Assembly (NCBI RefSeq): GCF_018688355.1
Contig: NZ_CP061317.1
Location: forward strand, 1,558,091 to 1,622,090
Origin: Polynucleobacter sp. AP-Elch-400A-B2
Lineage (GTDB): Bacteria; Pseudomonadota; Gammaproteobacteria; Burkholderiales; Burkholderiaceae
Length of the DNA: 64,000 nucleotides
Direction: 5' to 3'
Both the position numbers and the translations under genes were made by a program. Positions 1-8,120 of the stretch are shown piece after piece. How positions within the stretch are numbered: position 1 is the first letter of the stretch; every line of letters starts with the position of its first letter. The notes below the pieces were generated by a model, which searched no databases, was not told the origin of the DNA, and saw nothing but the letters and a program-made list of their open reading frames with translations.

Positions 1-114
1 TTAAATGCAGAGCTTTCTGCAGGATGGACATCTATCACCAAATCCAAATCAGCCCTTCCTGATGCGGACGAGTGGAAAGAAGTTAAAAATAAAATTGATC
101 AACTGGTAAAGTAA
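1..114 (+). CDS. fdxA: 7Fe ferredoxin (FdxA type), C-terminal end only
   Basis: The window opens inside this gene. The last 37 codons are open from position 1 and stop with TAA at 112-114. The tail ([13 protein letters not shown] then PDADEW) matches the conserved C-terminal extension of FdxA-type [3Fe-4S][4Fe-4S] ferredoxins, which follows the cysteine-rich domain. The cysteine motifs lie outside the window, so cluster type cannot be checked. The next gene, a ferredoxin-NADP reductase, starts 1 base after the stop, so electron donor and acceptor appear to be co-transcribed and translationally coupled. Confidence 0.75.
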   Translation, partial: LNAELSAGWTSITKSKSALPDADEWKEVKNKIDQLVK

Positions 115-115
115 A

Positions 116-1159
116 TTGCACCCCCCCATTGAAACCGATGCAGTCATTATTGGCGCCGGTCCGGTGGGGCTCTTCCAAGTATTCGAGCTTGGCCTCCTAG
201 AAATTAAAGCGCACGTCATTGACTCATTGCCTGAGGTAGGCGGCCAATGTACCGAACTCTATCCAGATAAACCCATCTATGACATTCCGGCAATTCCGGT
301 TTGCACTGGTCGTGAGCTAGTTAGCAATCTTCTCAAACAAATTGAGCCATTCAAACCACAGTTTCACTTAAATCAAGAGGTTTCTACCCTCGAGAAACAG
401 GCTGATGGACGCTTTCTGATTCGCACATCCCAAGATCAGCAATTTTTGAGTAAAGCGATTTTTGTCGCCGCTGGCGTTGGCGCATTTCAGCCACGCACAC
501 TCAATCTAGATGGCATCGAGGCTTTTGTCGACAAACAAGTTTTCTATCGCGTCAAAAATCCTGAGCAATTTGCTGGTAAGCGCATGGTGATTTGTGGTGG
601 CGGGGATTCCGCGCTGGATTGGGCGTTGCATTTTGCCGATCAGGCGGCCAGTGTGACACTCATACATCGCCGAGATGAATTTAAAGCAGCTCCTCAATCC
701 GTTACCAAGATGCGAGCTCTTTGTACTGCCGGCAAGATACAACTCATCATTGGACAAATTACTGGCATTGAATCGTCTGATGACAAACTGACTGAAATTA
801 CCGTCACCAATATTGATGGCGAAGTTCAAAATATTGCTTTAGATGCACTTTTATTGTTTTATGGCCTTTCTCCTAAATTAGGCCCAATCGCTGACTGGGG
901 CTTAGATATCGATCGCAAGCAAGTTATTGTGGATACTGCCTATTTTCAGACCAGTACTCCGGGCATATACGCTGTGGGGGATATCAATATCTATCCAGGT
1001 AAGAAAAAACTGATTTTGTCAGGCTTTCATGAGGCAGCTTTGGCAGCCTTTGCAGCAGCAGCCTATCTGGCTCCAGAAAAGCAGATTCAACTCCAATACA
1101 CCACCACCTCCCCAAAGCTTCATAAAGCGCTTGGGGTAAGCCCATCGACATTCGAGTAA
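116..1159 (+). CDS. Ferredoxin--NADP(+) reductase, thioredoxin-reductase-like (type 2)
   Basis: A 347-residue flavoprotein expected to move electrons between NADPH and ferredoxin in the cytoplasm. An FAD-binding GAGPVG motif lies at residues 13-18, a second nucleotide-binding GGGDSA motif near residue 161, and the FAD-closing AVGD motif near residue 286. It lacks the CxxC active site of true thioredoxin reductases, which is the usual distinction for this TrxB-like FNR family. The start is a TTG one base after the ferredoxin stop, so coupled translation is likely; no ATG is available before the FAD motif. It is followed 38 bases later by thyA. The family is clear; the exact ferredoxin partner is inferred from adjacency. 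Confidence 0.88.
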   Translation: MHPPIETDAVIIGAGPVGLFQVFELGLLEIKAHVIDSLPEVGGQCTELYPDKPIYDIPAIPVCTGRELVSNLLKQIEPFKPQFHLNQEVSTLEKQADGRFLIRTSQDQQFLSKAIFVAAGVGAFQPRTLNLDGIEAFVDKQVFYRVKNPEQFAGKRMVICGGGDSALDWALHFADQAASVTLIHRRDEFKAAPQSVTKMRALCTAGKIQLIIGQITGIESSDDKLTEITVTNIDGEVQNIALDALLLFYGLSPKLGPIADWGLDIDRKQVIVDTAYFQTSTPGIYAVGDINIYPGKKKLILSGFHEAALAAFAAAAYLAPEKQIQLQYTTTSPKLHKALGVSPSTFE

Positions 1160-1197
1160 GCTCTTAACATCACTGAATTATTTGACTGAATAAACCT

Positions 1198-1992
1198 ATG
1201 CGTCAATATCACAATCTCATGAAGGAAGTCCTTGAAAAGGGCGTCCAAAAATCCGATAGAACCGGCACCGGCACTATCTCCATCTTTGGCCACCAGATGC
1301 GCTTCAATCTGGCTGAAGGCTTTCCGATGGTGACAACTAAGAAGTTGCATCTCAAGTCCATCATTTTAGAATTACTCTGGTTCCTCAAAGGCAGTACAAA
1401 TAACAACTGGCTTAAAGAGCGTGGTGTTTCGATTTGGAATGAGTGGGCAGCGCCAGATGGTGACTTAGGCCCGATTTACGGCTACCAGTGGCGCTCGTGG
1501 CCTGCGCCTAATGGTGAGCATATTGATCAAATCACCGAAGTCGTAGAAACCCTGAAAAAGAATCCAGACTCTCGCCGGATTATTGTTTCCGCTTGGAACG
1601 TAGCTGATATTCCTCGCATGGCTTTGGCGCCTTGCCACGCATTCTTTCAGTTTTATGTTGCTGATGGCAAGCTATCTTGCCAACTCTATCAACGCAGTGC
1701 GGATATCTTCTTGGGTGTGCCCTTCAATATTGCTAGCTACGCCCTACTGACTCACATGATGGCGCAGCAGTGCAATTTAGAGGTAGGTGACTTTGTCTGG
1801 ACTGGTGGCGACTGCCACCTCTATAGCAATCATTTGGAACAAGTTAATCTTCAACTCTCGAGAGACTACTTCCCGCTACCTAAGCTCAATGTTTTGCGCA
1901 AGCCAGACTCCATCTTTGATTACGAATTTGAAGACTTTGAAATCGCTGGCTATGAATCCCACCCTGCTATCAAAGCTCCTGTAGCTGTTTAA
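1198..1992 (+). CDS. thyA: Thymidylate synthase
   Basis: Converts dUMP to dTMP using 5,10-methylenetetrahydrofolate and releases dihydrofolate. At 264 residues it has the same length as the E. coli enzyme. The nucleophile is Cys146 in APCHAFFQF, at the same number as in E. coli. Also seen are the phosphate-binding DSRR (about residue 124), the QRSAD segment, and the C-terminal valine end typical of the closing tail. folA follows 13 bases later, so dihydrofolate made here is recycled by the adjacent gene product. Start ATG at 1198 fits the family N-terminus MRQYHNLM. Confidence 0.97.
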   Translation: MRQYHNLMKEVLEKGVQKSDRTGTGTISIFGHQMRFNLAEGFPMVTTKKLHLKSIILELLWFLKGSTNNNWLKERGVSIWNEWAAPDGDLGPIYGYQWRSWPAPNGEHIDQITEVVETLKKNPDSRRIIVSAWNVADIPRMALAPCHAFFQFYVADGKLSCQLYQRSADIFLGVPFNIASYALLTHMMAQQCNLEVGDFVWTGGDCHLYSNHLEQVNLQLSRDYFPLPKLNVLRKPDSIFDYEFEDFEIAGYESHPAIKAPVAV

Positions 1993-2005
1993 GAAATTAG
2001 ATCTC

Positions 2006-2503
2006 ATGACCACAAATAAGCACCCTGCCATCTCCATGATTGTTGCCCGCTCACGTGATCACGTGATTGGTAAAGACAATCAAATGCCTTGGAAGATTTC
2101 TGCTGATCTGCAGTTCTTCAAAAAGATAACAATGGGTCATCCTGTCATTATGGGTCGTAAGACTTGGGAATCGATTGGCCGCCCTCTTCCGGGGCGTCGT
2201 AATATTGTGGTGAGTCGCAATACTGAATTGCAACTAACAGGTGCAGAAGTAGTGAACTCCCTGGATGCAGCACTTGCCACTCTGAGTGAATTCCCGCGGG
2301 TATTTGTGATTGGTGGAGAGCAGCTCTTTACTCAAGCCTTTCCCAAAGCAGATCGCCTTTTCATCACCGAAATTGATATCGATGTAGAGGGTGGCGATAC
2401 TTTCTTTGAAGTGCCCAATCCATCCGATTGGACAGAAGTAGAACGCACTCCAGCCTCTGAGGGTGAAATTACTTTTAATTTCATTACGCTTGAACGCAAA
2501 TAA
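2006..2503 (+). CDS. folA: Dihydrofolate reductase
   Basis: Reduces dihydrofolate to tetrahydrofolate with NADPH, regenerating the cofactor oxidised by thymidylate synthase just upstream. The 165-residue protein carries the family signature: an IGKDNQMPW loop (residues 21-29), the folate-binding Asp34 in ISADL, and MGRKTWESIGRPLPGR for NADPH binding. An IGGEQLF motif sits in the C-terminal half. It forms a short operon with thyA and probably the reductase upstream. Length and motifs are normal for the chromosomal, trimethoprim-sensitive type, although sensitivity cannot be read from motifs alone. Confidence 0.96.
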   Translation: MTTNKHPAISMIVARSRDHVIGKDNQMPWKISADLQFFKKITMGHPVIMGRKTWESIGRPLPGRRNIVVSRNTELQLTGAEVVNSLDAALATLSEFPRVFVIGGEQLFTQAFPKADRLFITEIDIDVEGGDTFFEVPNPSDWTEVERTPASEGEITFNFITLERK

Positions 2504-2557
2504 AAATACCACCTAACCTGACGCCTGTCTTTAGTCAGCTTTTAAAAGGAAGTGCCC

Positions 2558-4258
2558 ATGAAATTTTCATCAAAATTACTTTCCACCCTATTGATGGTTC
2601 AATGCGCGTTTGTTTTTGCAAAAAGCGAAGCAGACATGATTTTCTATGGTGGCGATATTGTCACAATGAATAAATCCCAACCTACTGCTGAGGCTGTAGC
2701 CATTCAGGATGGGAAAATTATTAAGGTCGGCTCTCTAGCCAAGCTCAGAACTTTACAAGCGCAAGATACGAAGCTGATTAATCTAAATGGGCAAACCTTG
2801 ATGCCCGGTTTAGTTGAACCACATGTACACATCATAGGTACCGCATTTTCAGAAGAGATTTTCCTTAATCTCTCCAACTTCACGATGCCCCATGACACCT
2901 TAGATAGCTTGGTAGCGAAGCTAACTGCATATAGTAAAAACTTTAAAGATGGTGAATGGATTAATGCCTTTGGCGTTGATCCATCCAGAACAGAACCATT
3001 TATGTCTGAATTAACTGCGGACATATTAGACAAGGTATCCACCACCAAGCCTATCTTTGTTATGAATCAAAGTATGCATATTGCTTACGTGAATCATAAG
3101 GCTCTAGAAATCGCAGGATTAACTGATTCCAGCCCAGATCCCAAGGGCGGTAAGTTACTGAAAGATAGCAAGGGGCGCTTAACTGGTGTGGTGTATGAAT
3201 CGCCTGCTTTTTATTTATTCCTCGATAAGATGCCTCAGCCTACACAAGAGGTGGTTGAGCAGGCAGTGGCCAAGGTTGGCCAAAGGCTCGTTAGCAAGGG
3301 CGTCACCACTTCAGCAGAAATTACGGTTGGTGGGTACCTTGGCGTTGATAAGGAATACGCCCTGTTTAATGCCATGACCCAAAGTGGCAAGCTTCCAGTT
3401 CGAGTGAGGGGTTATATGTATTCAAATGCATATCCAACTACGAACAACAAGTACAAGCCAGGGCAAGGTGATGACACCTTTAAATTAATCGGCGTCAAAA
3501 TTGTGGCTGATGGCTCCAATCAAGGCCTGACTGGTGCAATGAGTAAGCCATATGACTACCCAACAGGTACAAGTAATACGGGCACCCTCAACTTCACTGA
3601 GCAAGAACTTTATGATCTTGCCAAGCCAAGATTTGATCAGGGTTGGCAACTTTCCGTTCACTCAAATGGTGATAGATCAATTGAGCAGACTTTGAATGTT
3701 TTTGCGAGGTTAGTTACAAAACCAAGCGATGCTAAAACAAGATTAAGAATTGAGCACTTCACTGTAGCAACTGAAGCGCAGATTACTAAAGCGGCAAAGC
3801 TTGGCGTTGTTCCTGGCTTTACTATTGGGCACACCGACTATTGGGGCGAGGCATTTCATAATCACCTCATTGGGCCAGAAAGAGCTGATCGAATTGACCC
3901 TAGCGCGAGCTTGATTAAAAGAGGTATGCATTTTGCATACCATAGTGACTCCCCTGTCTCACCAATTCATCCACTCAAATACGCCTCCGAAGGTGCTGCT
4001 CGCTTATGGCAAGTCTCACCCCAAAAGGTACTGAATCCAAGTCAAAAGATTTCCATCAATAATGCGCTAAAAGCCATCACGATTGATGCTGCCTATCAAC
4101 TAAAGATGGATGACAAGATTGGATCGATTCAGGAAGGCAAATATGCTGACTTCGCTATCGTGAATCAGAATCCAATGAAAACGGATGCCTACAAAATTAG
4201 AGATATTGAAGTGAATGAAACCTGGGTTAATGGAAAACAGGTATTTAAGAAGCAGTAA
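2558..4258 (+). CDS. Secreted amidohydrolase, YtcJ/LAF3-like
   Basis: A 566-residue metal-dependent hydrolase of the amidohydrolase superfamily. It begins with a signal peptide (MKFSSKLLSTLLMVQCAFVFA), so a periplasmic location is likely. The metal-binding HVH is near residue 90 (VEPHVHI), SVHSNGD near 370 and the catalytic HSDSP near 463; a C-terminal composite beta domain ends with GKYADFAI. The start at 2558 was chosen because AGGA at 2547-2550 is 7 bases upstream; an in-frame GTG at 2552 is too close to that site. The substrate is unknown; YtcJ-like proteins are usually predicted to cleave cyclic amides or N-acyl compounds. It has its own terminator downstream. Confidence 0.85.
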   Translation: MKFSSKLLSTLLMVQCAFVFAKSEADMIFYGGDIVTMNKSQPTAEAVAIQDGKIIKVGSLAKLRTLQAQDTKLINLNGQTLMPGLVEPHVHIIGTAFSEEIFLNLSNFTMPHDTLDSLVAKLTAYSKNFKDGEWINAFGVDPSRTEPFMSELTADILDKVSTTKPIFVMNQSMHIAYVNHKALEIAGLTDSSPDPKGGKLLKDSKGRLTGVVYESPAFYLFLDKMPQPTQEVVEQAVAKVGQRLVSKGVTTSAEITVGGYLGVDKEYALFNAMTQSGKLPVRVRGYMYSNAYPTTNNKYKPGQGDDTFKLIGVKIVADGSNQGLTGAMSKPYDYPTGTSNTGTLNFTEQELYDLAKPRFDQGWQLSVHSNGDRSIEQTLNVFARLVTKPSDAKTRLRIEHFTVATEAQITKAAKLGVVPGFTIGHTDYWGEAFHNHLIGPERADRIDPSASLIKRGMHFAYHSDSPVSPIHPLKYASEGAARLWQVSPQKVLNPSQKISINNALKAITIDAAYQLKMDDKIGSIQEGKYADFAIVNQNPMKTDAYKIRDIEVNETWVNGKQVFKKQ

Positions 4259-4281
4259 AAAATACTTTCATTTGCCTTATA

Positions 4282-4309
4282 AGAAAAACCACCCGAGGGT
4301 GGTTTTTCT
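4282..4309. terminator. Bidirectional intrinsic terminator
   Basis: Arms at 4282-4294 and 4297-4309 are perfect reverse complements (AGAAAAACCACCC and its complement). A and T tracts are built into the stem ends, so it can end transcripts from both the amidohydrolase (+) and anything reading leftward through the TakP-like gene (-). Confidence 0.85.
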
Positions 4310-4347
4310 GTATCCACAGCTAAAGTTTTTCGCTCATAGCTTAGGCC

Positions 4348-5430
4348 TTAAAGCTTCTTAGCAAAGCTATATTGAGCGAATGCCTGCTCTGCCACATTGA
4401 ACCACTGCGCTTCCATGTTTCTGAACACACGATAGTCCTCGAAGATTTTCTTAAATTGAGGATTCTTAGCGGACTCTTCGGCATAGGTTTCTTGGCTTGC
4501 CTTAAAGCAGGCATCCATTACAGAGGTATTGAACTTACGCAAGACAGCGCCATTCTGAATGAGGCGCTGTAAAGCTGGTGGATTTAAGGCATCGTACTTA
4601 GCGCACATATCCACATGCGCTTCAAAGCAGGCTGATTCCCATGCCGCTTGGTATGAAGGTGGTAATGAATCCCACTGCTTCTTATTCACCAAGAATGAGA
4701 GTCCAGCCGCGCCCTCCCAAAATGCAGGGTAGTAATAGTTTTTCGCAACCTTAGCTAAACCTAACTTCTCATCATCATAGGGGCCAACAAATTCTGCAGC
4801 ATCAATAGTGCCCTTTTCTAATGCTGAGTAAATCTCACCAGCAGGTAACTGTTGCGGCACTACACCTAACTTCGCCAGCACTTGCCCTGCAAAACCAGCG
4901 ATACGGAATTTGAGCCCTTTAAGATCCTCTGGGGATTTAATTTCTTTACGAAACCAGCCACCCATTTGAGTGCCAGTTTGTCCACCCAAGAAATTAACGA
5001 TGTTGTAACTAGCGTAGAGCTCACGCATCAGCTTCATACCGTTGCCATGTAACATCCAGGCAGTTTGTTGACGTGCTGTCATGCCAAAAGGTGCTGCCGT
5101 ATCAAAAATAAATGCGCTGTTCTTGCCTAAGTAGTAATAGCTGGCAGTATGGCCACACTCCACTGTGCCGTTTTGAACAGCATCCAATACTTGCAGGGCT
5201 GGAACGACTTCACCAGCAGCAAATACTTTGACATTGAACTTACCATCAGTTGCCTTACGCAAGGCATTGGCAAAGACTTCTGGAGTGCCAAATAAAGTAT
5301 CTAAAGATTTAGGAAAGCTGGAGACTAAACGCCAATTCAAGGTTGGCAAACTCTGTGCGATCGATGGTGCAGCTAATGCTGCCGCGCCTGCACCGATAGT
5401 GGCTTTCTTTAAAAAGGAACGTCTTTGCAT
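4348..5430 (-). CDS. TRAP-type periplasmic binding protein, TakP-like (2-oxoacid)
   Basis: A 360-residue DctP-family solute receptor. The N-terminus has a twin-arginine-like signal (RRSFLKKATIGAGAAALAAP), suggesting Tat export to the periplasm. Segments SSFPKSLDT, TVECGHTASYYY, QMGGWFRKEI, FAGQVLAKLGVVPQQ and VGPYDDEKLG closely follow the Rhodobacter sphaeroides TakP receptor, which binds 2-oxoacids such as pyruvate. No DctQ or DctM membrane genes lie on either side, so it is an orphan receptor in this window. A strong Shine-Dalgarno (GAGGAGAA, just upstream on the minus strand) supports the start. The ligand is inferred from family resemblance. Confidence 0.88.
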   Translation of the reverse strand: MQRRSFLKKATIGAGAAALAAPSIAQSLPTLNWRLVSSFPKSLDTLFGTPEVFANALRKATDGKFNVKVFAAGEVVPALQVLDAVQNGTVECGHTASYYYLGKNSAFIFDTAAPFGMTARQQTAWMLHGNGMKLMRELYASYNIVNFLGGQTGTQMGGWFRKEIKSPEDLKGLKFRIAGFAGQVLAKLGVVPQQLPAGEIYSALEKGTIDAAEFVGPYDDEKLGLAKVAKNYYYPAFWEGAAGLSFLVNKKQWDSLPPSYQAAWESACFEAHVDMCAKYDALNPPALQRLIQNGAVLRKFNTSVMDACFKASQETYAEESAKNPQFKKIFEDYRVFRNMEAQWFNVAEQAFAQYSFAKKL

Positions 5431-5494
5431 TGTCTTCTCCTCTAAGATAATTTTTTCTTATTGATGTTCTCTGTATTTTTATAATGTTGTTGAT

Positions 5495-6841
5495 TTACTT
5501 ACCACCAACCGTCATTGACCCAATTAGGATCGAACCGGTTTCCTTGGTGCCCCGAATCAGCGTGTCGCTACCAATCATCTGAATATCCATCAACATATCA
5601 CGCAGGTTACTGGCAATCGTAATACCCTCAACCGGATATTGAATCTCACCATTCTCTACCCAGTAACCAAAGGCACCGCGCGAGTAATCACCAGTGACAT
5701 AGTTCACGCCCTGCCCCATGAGTTCGGTAACCAGTAAACCTGTGCCCATCTCTTTAAGGAGTGCGGGTAGTCCACCCTTCGGCGTCTTGCGACTTTGTAA
5801 TGTCAGATGGTGAGAGCCGCCTGCATTACCAGTGGTCTTCATGCCGAGTTTTCTGGCGGAATAGGTGGATAAGAAATAGCCTTGCAAAATCCCTTTTTCA
5901 ACCACAGTCCTCGCCGAGGTCTTCACACCTTCTTCATCAAAAGGTACGCTTCCTGTCATTGCCTTGAGGTGAGGGTTTTCAAAGACGCTAATGTGCTTTG
6001 GTAGCACTTGCTTGCCCAAGCTATCCAATAGAAAACTAGAGCGTCGATATAAAGCACCACCAGATACTGCTTGCACTAATCCACCCAGTAGACCTGCTGC
6101 TAAGGGGGCTTCAAATATCACTGGGCAACGGCGCGTACTGAGCGATCTTGCCTTAAGACGTGAAAGTGCACGCTCTGCTGCGTATTTACCAATGGCAGCT
6201 GGATCAGCCAACTCCCCAGGAATACGTGAGCTGGAATACCAATCATCCCGCTGCATGAGTGACTTTTTGCCACCCTCATTTGCAATCGGTGCACAGGAAA
6301 TATAGTGGCGTGAGAATGGGTAGCCGCCCATAAATCCGTGACTGGTTCCCATCATAAAATGCGCATGATGGGCAGATACCGAAGCGCCATCACTATTTTG
6401 AATTTGCTTACTGACTGCAAAGGCAGCACCCTCAGCAGTTCGAGCAATATCGATTGCCGTTGCCGAATCCAAATCCCACGGATGAAATAAATCGAGATCG
6501 AGTGGATGTTTTTCTAGAAGCTCTTTTTCAGCAGGACCGGCACACAGATCTTCCGCTGTATGTTGAGCAATATGGTACGCAGCCTCAACGGTCGCCTTTA
6601 AAGAATCCTTAGAGAAATCACTAGTACTGGCATTACCGCGACGATGACCTAAAAATACCGTTACGCCAACCTGCTTGTCTAAGCTTTGCTCAATCGTCTC
6701 AACCTCGCCTTTGCGAACGGTAACCGAGAGGCCTTGGCCTTCAGAAACCTCAGCCACGGCATCGGAGGCACCGCGTCTTTTGGCTTCTGTGAGCATGAAA
6801 TCGATGATTTCTTGAAACTGATTTGATGAGTGTGTAAACAT
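5495..6841 (-). CDS. pmbA: Metalloprotease PmbA/TldE
   Basis: A 448-residue TldE-family subunit. With TldD it forms a cytoplasmic protease known for microcin B17 maturation and CcdA turnover in E. coli; no tldD is visible here. Conserved segments include VRKGEVETIEQSLDKQVGV, DWYSSSR in the middle, GNAGGSHHLTL, and the C-terminal NYVTGDYSRGAFGYWVENGEI. By family knowledge the TldD subunit supplies the HExxH zinc site, and none is seen in this protein. The gene diverges from mog with only 26 bases between start codons. No Shine-Dalgarno is present; a TATTAT hexamer at -12 to -7 suggests a leaderless mRNA. Confidence 0.93.
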   Translation of the reverse strand: MFTHSSNQFQEIIDFMLTEAKRRGASDAVAEVSEGQGLSVTVRKGEVETIEQSLDKQVGVTVFLGHRRGNASTSDFSKDSLKATVEAAYHIAQHTAEDLCAGPAEKELLEKHPLDLDLFHPWDLDSATAIDIARTAEGAAFAVSKQIQNSDGASVSAHHAHFMMGTSHGFMGGYPFSRHYISCAPIANEGGKKSLMQRDDWYSSSRIPGELADPAAIGKYAAERALSRLKARSLSTRRCPVIFEAPLAAGLLGGLVQAVSGGALYRRSSFLLDSLGKQVLPKHISVFENPHLKAMTGSVPFDEEGVKTSARTVVEKGILQGYFLSTYSARKLGMKTTGNAGGSHHLTLQSRKTPKGGLPALLKEMGTGLLVTELMGQGVNYVTGDYSRGAFGYWVENGEIQYPVEGITIASNLRDMLMDIQMIGSDTLIRGTKETGSILIGSMTVGGK

Positions 6842-6847
6842 GCCCTA

Positions 6848-6861
6848 ATAATAGCTAGAAT
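6848..6861. promoter_or_regulatory. Back-to-back -10 elements for pmbA (-) and mog (+)
   Basis: On the minus strand TATTAT (6853 to 6848) sits at -12 to -7 of the pmbA ATG. On the plus strand TAGAAT (6856-6861) sits at -12 to -7 of the mog ATG. The hexamers are separated by 2 bp and each would place +1 on the A of its own start codon. Any -35 contacts must lie inside the opposite coding sequence; the best for mog is a weak TGTAAA at 6833-6838 with a 17-bp spacer. Confidence 0.55.
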
Positions 6862-6867
6862 AGAAAC

Positions 6868-7491
6868 ATGAAGCATACCGAAGCTCGAAAAAGATCCTCC
6901 CCCAACGAAATCAAAATTGGTCTCATCTCGATCTCCGATAGAGCTAGTAAGGGCATTTATACCGATGAGGGCATCCCTGCGCTGCAATTGTGGCTACAAA
7001 CTACCATTAGCACCCCCTGCGTCTTTCATGAGCGTCTGATTGCAGATGAGCGGGAGATCATCACCGAAACCATAGTGGAACTCACAGATGATCTGGGCTG
7101 TGATTTAGTCCTCACTACAGGGGGTACAGGCCCGTCCCGAAGAGATGTCACCCCTGAGGCCACAATTGATGCTGGAACCCGGGAAATGCCCGGATTTGGG
7201 GAGCAAATGCGCCAAATTAGCCTGCGCTTTGTACCTACGGCGATCTTGTCACGCCAGACCGCAGTTTTACGAGAAATCGAGGGGCATACCGCCCTCATCA
7301 TCAACCTGCCAGGTCAACCCAAATCCATCAAAGAAACCCTTGAGGGTTTGAAGGATGCCGAGGGCAAATCTATTGCTCCAGGTATCTTTGCTGCCGTACC
7401 TTATTGCATTGACCTGATCGGTGGCCCCTATATCGAGACCGATGAAACTATCGTAAAAGCCTTTAGGCCAAAGAGTGCCATTAAGAAATAA
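6868..7491 (+). CDS. mog: Molybdopterin adenylyltransferase
   Basis: Adenylates molybdopterin, the step that precedes molybdate insertion in molybdenum cofactor synthesis. The 207-residue protein shows the MoaB/Mog fold signature TTGGTGPSRRDVTPEAT (about residues 83-99) and the INLPGQPKSIKETL segment; E. coli Mog is about 195 residues. The first 14 residues are a polar extension. It starts 26 bases from the divergent pmbA start, has no Shine-Dalgarno, and TAGAAT at -12 to -7 implies a leaderless transcript. A moaB-like assignment is possible, but length and the GTGPSRRD motif favour Mog. Confidence 0.85.
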   Translation: MKHTEARKRSSPNEIKIGLISISDRASKGIYTDEGIPALQLWLQTTISTPCVFHERLIADEREIITETIVELTDDLGCDLVLTTGGTGPSRRDVTPEATIDAGTREMPGFGEQMRQISLRFVPTAILSRQTAVLREIEGHTALIINLPGQPKSIKETLEGLKDAEGKSIAPGIFAAVPYCIDLIGGPYIETDETIVKAFRPKSAIKK

Positions 7492-7517
7492 GCTGAGCGA
7501 TGGCTTTGAATACAGAA

Positions 7518-8105
7518 TTACTCTGGCAAAGGCACGATAAACTTTTCACGGTAATACTTGAGTTCTTCTATAGATTCCTCAATATCAGCCAAGGCAGTAT
7601 GCGCCTGCTTTTTGGTGAAACCCTTAACCAACTCCGGATGCCAGCGTTTGCAGAGCTCCTTGAGTGTTGAAACGTCAATATTTCGGTAATGAAAGAATGC
7701 CTCTAGTTTTGGCATGTACTTTGCCATAAAGCGTCGATCCTGACCAATCGTATTGCCACACATTGGCGCAATACCCGGCTTGATATATTGCTTTAGAAAG
7801 GCGATGCATTCAGCTTCAGCAGTGGCTTCATCCGTGGTTGAGGCCTTGACCTTGTCAATCAGGCCAGAACGGCCATGAGTACCCTTATTCCAGGCATCCA
7901 TCGCCTCCAATAGGGCGTCTTCCTGACGGATCACCCAGACAGGAGCGGTAGCGATAGTGTTGAGGTGCGCATCGGTCACGATCACCGCAATTTCTAAAAT
8001 GCGCTCTTTTTCAGGATCTAAGCCTGACATCTCCATATCCACCCAAATCAGGTGCTCATTAGCTGGCGCCGCCTTTGGTGTTGGAGTACTTGTTTTTTCA
8101 CTCAT
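7518..8105 (-). CDS. orn: Oligoribonuclease
   Basis: A DEDDh 3'-5' exonuclease that degrades 2-5 nt RNA and pGpG, finishing mRNA and c-di-GMP turnover. Exo I is seen in [10 protein letters not shown], followed by Exo II near the [11 protein letters not shown] segment, and Exo III as [19 protein letters not shown] near the C-terminus with the invariant His and Asp. With ATG at 8105 (MSEKTSTP) it is 195 residues; an in-frame ATG at 8117 adds four residues (MIID) and cannot be excluded, because neither has a good Shine-Dalgarno. The N-terminal extension of about 16 residues is polar. It diverges from the M48 protease gene with 15 bases or fewer between starts. Confidence 0.94.
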   Translation of the reverse strand: MSEKTSTPTPKAAPANEHLIWVDMEMSGLDPEKERILEIAVIVTDAHLNTIATAPVWVIRQEDALLEAMDAWNKGTHGRSGLIDKVKASTTDEATAEAECIAFLKQYIKPGIAPMCGNTIGQDRRFMAKYMPKLEAFFHYRNIDVSTLKELCKRWHPELVKGFTKKQAHTALADIEESIEELKYYREKFIVPLPE

Positions 8106-8108
8106 ATC

Positions 8109-8114
8109 TATAAT
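8109..8114 (+). promoter_or_regulatory. Consensus -10 (TATAAT) giving a leaderless M48 transcript
   Basis: A perfect TATAAT lies at -12 to -7 relative to the ATG at 8121, so the expected +1 is the A of the start codon. No convincing -35 is seen at 16-18 bp. The hexamer overlaps the first codons or leader of the divergent orn gene, so use of this promoter and orn expression may interfere. Confidence 0.55.
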
Positions 8115-8120
8115 CATCTC

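Noticed and set aside
506..829. Open frame antisense to the ferredoxin-NADP reductase
   Set aside because: It is fully inside a clear gene, has no Shine-Dalgarno and no recognisable motif, so it is a shadow frame; the same applies to the many other antisense open frames in this window.
8052..8120. Upstream start for the M48 protease
   Set aside because: It would lie inside the divergent orn coding sequence and put a Trp/Cys-rich stretch before the first membrane helix.
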